Source: Microvirga pudoricolor (lineage in GTDB: Bacteria > Pseudomonadota > Alphaproteobacteria > Rhizobiales > Beijerinckiaceae). From it: DNA of 64,000 nt. The notes beneath the pieces are model-generated. The model made no database searches, was not told the origin of the DNA, and saw only the letters and a list, made by a program, of their open reading frames with translations. The position numbers and the translations under genes were made by a program. This document shows positions 59,048 through 64,000 of this stretch, one piece after another (positions within the stretch are counted from its first letter, which is position 1; each line of letters opens with the position of its first letter). The DNA lies in contig NZ_JAFEMB010000001.1 of the NCBI RefSeq assembly GCF_016892705.1, positions 1,054,001 through 1,118,000 of the forward strand. Direction: 5' to 3'.

Positions 59048-60337
59048 ATGACCTCTCTCGACACGCCCTGCCTGCCCGACGCCTCCGACGACAGCCGCGC
59101 CGGGCCGGCTCCGCGCCACCGGACCGTCGGTGTGCAGGTCGGAGATGTCACGGTCGGCGGCGGGGCTCCCATCGTGGTGCAGTCCATGACCAACACGGAC
59201 ACGGCGGACGTGGACGCTACCGTGGCCCAGGTGGCGGCGCTCGCCCGAGCCGGCTCGGAGCTGGTGCGCATCACCGTGGACCGGGACGAGGCGGCCGCGG
59301 CCGTGCCCAAGATCCGCGAGCGCCTCGACCGGCTCGACGTGACCGTGCCGCTGGTCGGCGACTTCCACTATATCGGCCACCAACTCCTCGCCGATCATCC
59401 GGCCTGCGCCGAGGCGCTGGCCAAGTACCGCATCAATCCCGGCAATGTGGGCTTCAAGGAGAAGAAGGACCGTCAGTTCGGCGCCATCGTCGAAATGGCG
59501 ATCCGCTACAAGAAAGCCGTGCGCATCGGCGCCAATTGGGGCTCTCTCGACCAGGAGCTCCTGACCCATCTCATGGACCAGAACGCCGCCTCGGCGGCCC
59601 CGCGCGACGTGCGCTGGGTGACCCGCGAGGCCATGGTCCAGTCCGCCCTCCTGTCTGCCGCCCGCGCCGAGGAGATCGGGCTTTCCCGCGACCGGATCAT
59701 CCTGTCGGCCAAGGTCTCAGCCGTGCAGGACCTCATCGCGGTCTACCAGGAACTGGCCCGCCGCTCGGACTACGCCATCCATCTCGGCCTGACGGAAGCC
59801 GGCATGGGCTCGAAGGGCATCGTGGCGTCCTCGGCCGCCATCGGCATCCTGCTCCAGCAGGGCATCGGCGACACGATCCGCTTCTCCCTGACGCCCGAGC
59901 CCGGGGGCGACCGCACCGTGGAGGTGCGCACCGCCCAGGAATTGCTCCAGACCATGGGCTTCCGCACCTTTGTGCCCCTGGTGGCCGCCTGCCCCGGCTG
60001 CGGCCGCACCACCTCCACGGTGTTCCAGGAGCTGGCGCGGGACATCCAGACCTGGATCACCACCTCGATGCCGGGCTGGCGCACGGAATATCCCGGTGTC
60101 GAGAACCTGAACGTGGCCGTGATGGGCTGCATCGTGAACGGGCCGGGCGAGTCCAAGCACGCCGATATCGGGATCTCGCTCCCCGGCACAGGCGAGCAGC
60201 CCACCGCGCCGGTCTTCATCGACGGCCGCAAGGCCATGACGCTTCGCGGCGCGACCCTGGCGCAGGACTTCCAGAAAATCGTCATCGACTACATCGAGAA
60301 GCGCTACGGCCAGGGAAGCCGCGACGCCGCCGAGTAG
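59048..60337 (+). CDS. ispG: 4-hydroxy-3-methylbut-2-en-1-yl diphosphate synthase IspG (GcpE)
   Basis: Iron-sulfur enzyme of 429 residues in the MEP isoprenoid pathway. The N-terminal TIM barrel has [26 protein letters not shown] near residue 25 and [12 protein letters not shown] near 130. The [4Fe-4S] cysteines are in ACPGCGRTT near 314-317 and [16 protein letters not shown] near 361. This is the direct, single-insert bacterial type. ATG 59048 is preferred over a GTG 12 bases upstream; neither has a strong Shine-Dalgarno. It is likely monocistronic. Confidence 0.94.
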   Translation: MTSLDTPCLPDASDDSRAGPAPRHRTVGVQVGDVTVGGGAPIVVQSMTNTDTADVDATVAQVAALARAGSELVRITVDRDEAAAAVPKIRERLDRLDVTVPLVGDFHYIGHQLLADHPACAEALAKYRINPGNVGFKEKKDRQFGAIVEMAIRYKKAVRIGANWGSLDQELLTHLMDQNAASAAPRDVRWVTREAMVQSALLSAARAEEIGLSRDRIILSAKVSAVQDLIAVYQELARRSDYAIHLGLTEAGMGSKGIVASSAAIGILLQQGIGDTIRFSLTPEPGGDRTVEVRTAQELLQTMGFRTFVPLVAACPGCGRTTSTVFQELARDIQTWITTSMPGWRTEYPGVENLNVAVMGCIVNGPGESKHADIGISLPGTGEQPTAPVFIDGRKAMTLRGATLAQDFQKIVIDYIEKRYGQGSRDAAE

Positions 60338-60499
60338 GCCGGTCTCATGGAACCTAGGCCGCAGATTCCGTTTTAAGCTGCGGCGCGATATGCTAGAGAG
60401 CCGCCGCGCCTTGAGCCTCGCACGGGGGCTTGCCCTTTGGCGCCTGCATAGCAGTTGAACAAGGACGGTCTGCGGCGCGATCCGCAACGAAGCATCATC

Positions 60500-62446
60500 A
60501 TGGCAGATCAACACGCCGCCGCCCCTGGTCACGCCGATTCAGCCGCCCCGGAGGCGACCCTTCCGGAAGGGCACGGACACGCCAATTTCTGGACCCTGAC
60601 ACTCGGGGCCATCGGCGTCGTCTACGGCGATATCGGCACCAGCCCCCTCTATGCCATGCGCGAGACCATCGCGGCGGCTACCGGAGGCCACCACGGCACG
60701 CCGGTGCCCATGACCCGCGAACTCGTGATCGGCATCCTGTCTCTGCTGCTGTGGGCTCTCGTCTTCACGGTCACGATCAAATACGTGATCCTTCTGCTGC
60801 GGGCGGACAACAAGGGTGAGGGCGGCTCCCTGACCCTGGTGGCCCTGGCCCAGCGGGCGCTCGGACGGCGCAGCCTGCCGGTTCTCGTGATGGGCATGGC
60901 GGGCGCGGCCCTGTTCTACGGCGACGCCGCCATCACGCCCGCCATCTCGGTCCTCTCAGCCGTGGAGGGCCTCAAGCTCGTCACACCGGCCCTCAACGAC
61001 TACATCCTGCCCATCGCGGTGACGATCCTGGTCGGCCTCTTCATCGTGCAGAGCCGGGGCACCGGCCGGGTTGCGGCGTTTTTCGGACCGCTGACGCTCC
61101 TGTGGTTCATCACCATGGCGGGCCTGGGCCTCCTGCACATCTCGGACGATTGGGGCGTCTTCCTGGCCATCAACCCGTATTACGGGGTCTCCTTCCTGGT
61201 CACTCATCCGGGCATCGCCTTCACGGTCCTGGGCAGCGTCTGCCTGGCGGTTACGGGCGCGGAGGCGCTCTACGCGGATCTGGGCCATTTCGGCCGCCGG
61301 CCCATCCGCGTGGCCTGGGGCACCGTGGTGTTCCCGGCCCTCGCCCTGAACTATCTCGGCCAGGGCGCGCTGTTGCTGGCGCATCCGGAATCGGTCGAGA
61401 ACCCGTTCTTCCTGCTCGCGCCGGGCTGGCTGCTCCTACCCCTCGTGATCCTGGCGACGCTGGCCACCATCGTGGCGAGCCAGGCCGTCATCACGGGCGC
61501 GTTCTCGCTGACCCGGCAGGCGATCCAGCTCGGCCTCCTGCCTCGCCTGGAGGTGCGTTTCACGTCCGAGACCCATCAGGGCCAGATCTACCTGCCCCGC
61601 GTGAACTGGCTGCTTCTCTTCGCGGTCGTGTCCCTGGTGCTCATGTTCGGCTCGTCGAGCAGCCTCGCCAGCGCCTACGGCATCGCGGTGTTCGGCACCA
61701 TGGTGGTGACGACGCTTCTCGCCTGCATCGTCATGAGCCGCAGCTGGGGCTGGGGTCCGGTCAAGACCGGCCTCGTCATGCTGCCGCTGCTCGCCATCGA
61801 CCTGACCTTCCTGTCATCGAATATGATCAAGCTCCTCGACGGCGGCTACGTGCCCCTGCTCATCGCGGGCGTGTTCTTCGTCCTGATGCTCACCTGGGTG
61901 AAGGGCACCCGCATCCTGTTCGAGAAGACCCGCAAGGTGGACGTGCCCCTCATCGAGCTCGTGAACATGCTGGAGAAGAGCCCGCCCCACCAGGTGAAGG
62001 GCACCGCCGTCTTCCTGACGAGCGACCCCGACACGGCCCCTGCGGCCCTCCTGCACAATCTCAAGCACAACAAGGTGCTGCACGAGAAGAACGCGATCCT
62101 GACCGTTCGCAGCTCCGACTATCCCCGCGTCAACGACGACGAGCGGGTGCAGATCGAGCATGTGGGCGACACGTTCTGGCGCGTGCAGATGACCTACGGC
62201 TACATGGAGACACCCAACATTCCGCGCGGCCTCGCGATCCTGCGCAAGCAGGGCTTCAAGTTCGACATCATGGCGACGTCCTTCTTCCTGTCCCGCCGCT
62301 CCATCCGGCCGGCGGCTCAGAGCGGCATGCCGCTCTGGCAGGACCGCATCTTCATCAGCCTCGCCAAATCCGCCAGCGACGCCACGGACTTCTTCCAGAT
62401 CCCCACCGGCCGGGTGGTGGAAGTGGGCACGCAGGTGACGGTCTGA
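60500..62446 (+). CDS. kup: Low-affinity potassium transporter Kup (TrkD)
   Basis: Potassium-proton symporter of 648 residues. The N-terminus [18 protein letters not shown] near residue 36 is the Kup signature, then [29 protein letters not shown] near 90. About 12 hydrophobic helices fill residues 30-460, and a hydrophilic C-terminal domain follows (LMVNLLEKS-type [23 protein letters not shown] near 500 to the end GTQVTV). It is standard length. The ATG at 60500 is chosen as the start nearest the conserved N-terminus; an upstream non-ATG start adds 15 residues. No potassium-sensing element is visible ahead of it. Confidence 0.94.
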   Translation: MADQHAAAPGHADSAAPEATLPEGHGHANFWTLTLGAIGVVYGDIGTSPLYAMRETIAAATGGHHGTPVPMTRELVIGILSLLLWALVFTVTIKYVILLLRADNKGEGGSLTLVALAQRALGRRSLPVLVMGMAGAALFYGDAAITPAISVLSAVEGLKLVTPALNDYILPIAVTILVGLFIVQSRGTGRVAAFFGPLTLLWFITMAGLGLLHISDDWGVFLAINPYYGVSFLVTHPGIAFTVLGSVCLAVTGAEALYADLGHFGRRPIRVAWGTVVFPALALNYLGQGALLLAHPESVENPFFLLAPGWLLLPLVILATLATIVASQAVITGAFSLTRQAIQLGLLPRLEVRFTSETHQGQIYLPRVNWLLLFAVVSLVLMFGSSSSLASAYGIAVFGTMVVTTLLACIVMSRSWGWGPVKTGLVMLPLLAIDLTFLSSNMIKLLDGGYVPLLIAGVFFVLMLTWVKGTRILFEKTRKVDVPLIELVNMLEKSPPHQVKGTAVFLTSDPDTAPAALLHNLKHNKVLHEKNAILTVRSSDYPRVNDDERVQIEHVGDTFWRVQMTYGYMETPNIPRGLAILRKQGFKFDIMATSFFLSRRSIRPAAQSGMPLWQDRIFISLAKSASDATDFFQIPTGRVVEVGTQVTV

Positions 62447-62522
62447 CGCGACGCATCGCCGATGCGTCGCCAGAGGATAGAGTGTTGCAATCCAGACGGC
62501 CCGGTCTAAAGTCCGGATCGTC

Positions 62523-63092
62523 ATGAACGCACCCCTGAAAACCTCCAGGCTCACCCTCGTTCCACCGAACGCCGAATGGCTCGACGGCTACGAGCACGCC
62601 CTCGCTCAAGGGTGGTCGCCCAACACCACCCATGACATCAGCCGGGACCAACTGGCCATGCTGCGCCGCGACCGGGCGAACTTCTTCCATGAAGCCTACC
62701 ACAGCCCCAATTTCCGCCTGCCCGACGGCACCTTTGTGCCGCGCCTGCCCGCGCGGGATTTCCTGATCGTCGACGGCGAGTTCTGCGGGCGGATCGGCCT
62801 GCGTTTTCAGACCGGCACGGTAGAGCTGCCGCCCTACGTGTCGGGCCATATCGGCTACACCATCGTGCCGTGGAAGCAGGGACGCGGATACGCGACCGAG
62901 GCCCTGCGCCGGATCCTACCTGTCGCCCGTGAGGTGGGCCTCGCCCGCGTCATGATTACTTGCGACGACGACAATATCGGGTCGATCAAAGTGATCCGAG
63001 CCAATGGCGGCATCCCGGCCGGAGACAAGGATCACGAGACGCGTCCTGACAGGCGCAAGCTGCTCTTCTGGGTTCCGACACCCGAGGCTTAA
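62523..63092 (+). CDS. GNAT-family N-acetyltransferase
   Basis: Acetyltransferase of 189 residues in the RimJ/RimL-like group. GRIGLRFQTGTVELPPYVSGHIGYTIVPWKQGRGYATEALRRIL spans residues 86-130 and holds the acetyl-CoA loop QGRGYA. The end VMITCDDDNIGSIKVIRANGG near 145 is the usual helix. The substrate is unknown. It lies alone on the plus strand between kup and the MarR regulator. Confidence 0.8.
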   Translation: MNAPLKTSRLTLVPPNAEWLDGYEHALAQGWSPNTTHDISRDQLAMLRRDRANFFHEAYHSPNFRLPDGTFVPRLPARDFLIVDGEFCGRIGLRFQTGTVELPPYVSGHIGYTIVPWKQGRGYATEALRRILPVAREVGLARVMITCDDDNIGSIKVIRANGGIPAGDKDHETRPDRRKLLFWVPTPEA

Positions 63093-63136
63093 AGGGACCT
63101 CGACTCAACTGCAGCGCTGAAGCGGAGGGATAGTTG

Positions 63137-63167
63137 ACTAGGAAACATATTCTGATAGTTTCCTAGT
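63137..63167. promoter_or_regulatory. Probable MarR operator upstream of the marR-like gene
   Basis: ACTAGGAAAC (63137-63146) and GTTTCCTAGT (63158-63167) are exact complements with an 11-base spacer. A TTGACT hexamer (63134-63139) overlaps the left arm. The repeat lies 20 bases before the MarR ATG, so auto-repression is likely. Confidence 0.65.
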
Positions 63168-63186
63168 TAACTTAAGAAGGCCTGCG

Positions 63187-63648
63187 ATGCCGGAGAGCAC
63201 GAAGATCAGCGGATTGGAGACCCACCTCGGGTACTGGCTGCGGTTCGTTTCGAACCATGTGTCACACGCATTCAGCCTCAAGGTCGAAGCCTCCGGCGTG
63301 ACCGTGGCCGAATGGGTGGTCCTCCGTGAGCTCTATGATCGGGGCTCCGTCGTGCCGAGCCACTTAGCCGACGCCCTCGGCATGACCCGCGGCGCCATTT
63401 CCAAACTCGCCGACCGGCTCGCCGCCAAGGGGTTGGTCTCGAAGGACACGAGCCGGGACGACCGCCGGTATCAGGCCTTGTCCCTGACCGACGCCGGCAA
63501 GGCCTTGGTTCCACAGCTCGCCGCGCTGGCCGACGAGAACGACACCGCATTCTTCGGGCATCTGAGCGCGGAGGAACGCGTGGCCCTGGAGAAGACCCTT
63601 CGCGACATCGTTCGGCATCAGGGTCTGAAATCGATCCCGGTCGAGTGA
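63187..63648 (+). CDS. MarR-family transcriptional regulator
   Basis: Regulator of 153 residues. The winged helix (about 35-105) has VTVAEWVVLRELYDRGSVVPSHLADALGMTRGAISKLADRLAAKGLVSKDTSRDDRR, with the recognition helix TRGAISKLADRL and the wing DDRRYQALSLTDAG. Helical ends at both sides form the dimer. The palindrome 20 bases before the start is a probable auto-operator. A DUF1398 gene 45 bases downstream on the same strand may be its target. Confidence 0.87.
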   Translation: MPESTKISGLETHLGYWLRFVSNHVSHAFSLKVEASGVTVAEWVVLRELYDRGSVVPSHLADALGMTRGAISKLADRLAAKGLVSKDTSRDDRRYQALSLTDAGKALVPQLAALADENDTAFFGHLSAEERVALEKTLRDIVRHQGLKSIPVE

Positions 63649-63692
63649 CCGTCGCTCGCACCGATAACTCTTTGCCGGCAAGGAGATAGCCA

Positions 63693-64000
63693 TGAACCAG
63701 AGTGTGAAGACCGTCGTCGAGGAATGCACCCGTGCGTCCGACGAGGAGCGCGTCGCCTTCCCGCAAGTGGTGATGAAGCTCATGGACGCGGGCGTCGAGC
63801 GCTATCATGCGGACCTCGTGCGATCCGAGAAGACATACTACATGCCCGACGACGCCTCCCATGCCGTGCCGAATGCCTCGGTCGGAAGCGTGCCGGCGAA
63901 GGATTTCTCGTCCACGGGCGTCGAAGCGGCCGTACGGGCCATCCAGGCCGGACGGATCCGCTACAAGGAGTTCTGCGAGCGGATCGCGATGGCGGGCTGC
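63693..64000 (+). CDS. DUF1398-family protein (partial, runs off the right edge)
   Basis: The first 102 residues are visible, beginning MNQSVKTVVEECTRASDEERVAFPQVV. DUF1398 (YbcV-like) features include the repeated pattern GVERYHADLVRSEKTYYMPD near residue 38 and AIQAGRIRYKEFCERIAMAGC near 85. The ATG at 63693 has AAGGAG ahead at a good distance. The family has no assigned function. It may be co-transcribed with the marR gene. The C-terminus is outside the window. Confidence 0.75.

Noticed and set aside
60359..60383. CCGCAG/CTGCGG stem downstream of ispG as a terminator
   Set aside because: The arms are only six bases, the loop is long, and no T-run follows in either direction.

Overview
The window is GC-rich chromosomal DNA from an alphaproteobacterium, most likely a Hyphomicrobiales/Methylobacteriaceae-type organism such as Microvirga (inferred). 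Grounds are the uniform high-GC coding, an Irr-type iron control element, an lpiA-acvB pair, NagB-II type amino-sugar catabolism, and Rhizobiales-style intergenic palindromes. I found no rRNA, tRNA, CRISPR array, insertion sequence or phage gene. Almost all the DNA is coding, in tight operons with ATGA/TGATG overlaps.

Region by region: (1) 1-5.6 kb, minus strand: a siderophore-iron operon (TonB receptor, fhuC, fhuD, fhuB running off the left edge). (2) 5.6-10.5 kb: a SolA-like amine oxidase diverging from a TPP riboswitch and thiBPQ. (3) 10.6-14.2 kb: an acyl-CoA dehydrogenase-like protein and a membrane PAS-GGDEF-EAL protein. (4) 14.2-26.3 kb: an amino-sugar and peptidoglycan-recycling island. 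It holds a BadF-type kinase, a GntR regulator, nagB-II and nagA, then a divergent peptide-type ABC importer without ATPase genes, anmK, a leaderless beta-lactamase-fold hydrolase, murQ and a second BadF kinase. Four copies of one 20-bp element sit in its promoters and suggest one regulon under the GntR protein. (5) 26.3-32.6 kb: an imelysin / multicopper oxidase / di-heme cytochrome / imelysin / DUF1513 operon behind a 17-bp Irr-box match, apparently a periplasmic iron system. (6) 32.7-36.7 kb: lpiA (mprF) and acvB for lysyl-phosphatidylglycerol synthesis and turnover. (7) 36.8-46.2 kb: a PfkB kinase, prfC, a small plus-strand transcription unit with a 14-codon ORF behind a perfect anti-16S Shine-Dalgarno, a kelch protein, a small membrane protein, a zinc deacylase, and an otsB-GH15-glk operon. 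(8) 46.3-53 kb: a type I secretion ABC/HlyD pair diverging from a coiled-coil membrane protein and an RTX protein. (9) 53-64 kb: an MBL hydrolase, topoisomerase IB, a glycosyltransferase-methyltransferase pair, zur, an ArsR-SRPBCC pair with two operators, ispG, kup, a GNAT, a MarR regulator with its operator, and a truncated DUF1398 gene.

The most promising material is the shared operator linking the GlcNAc, muropeptide and importer genes, the iron-controlled imelysin operon, and the unexplained small RNA/short-ORF unit at 39.5-39.7 kb. Positions were read by eye. No database search or folding program was run.
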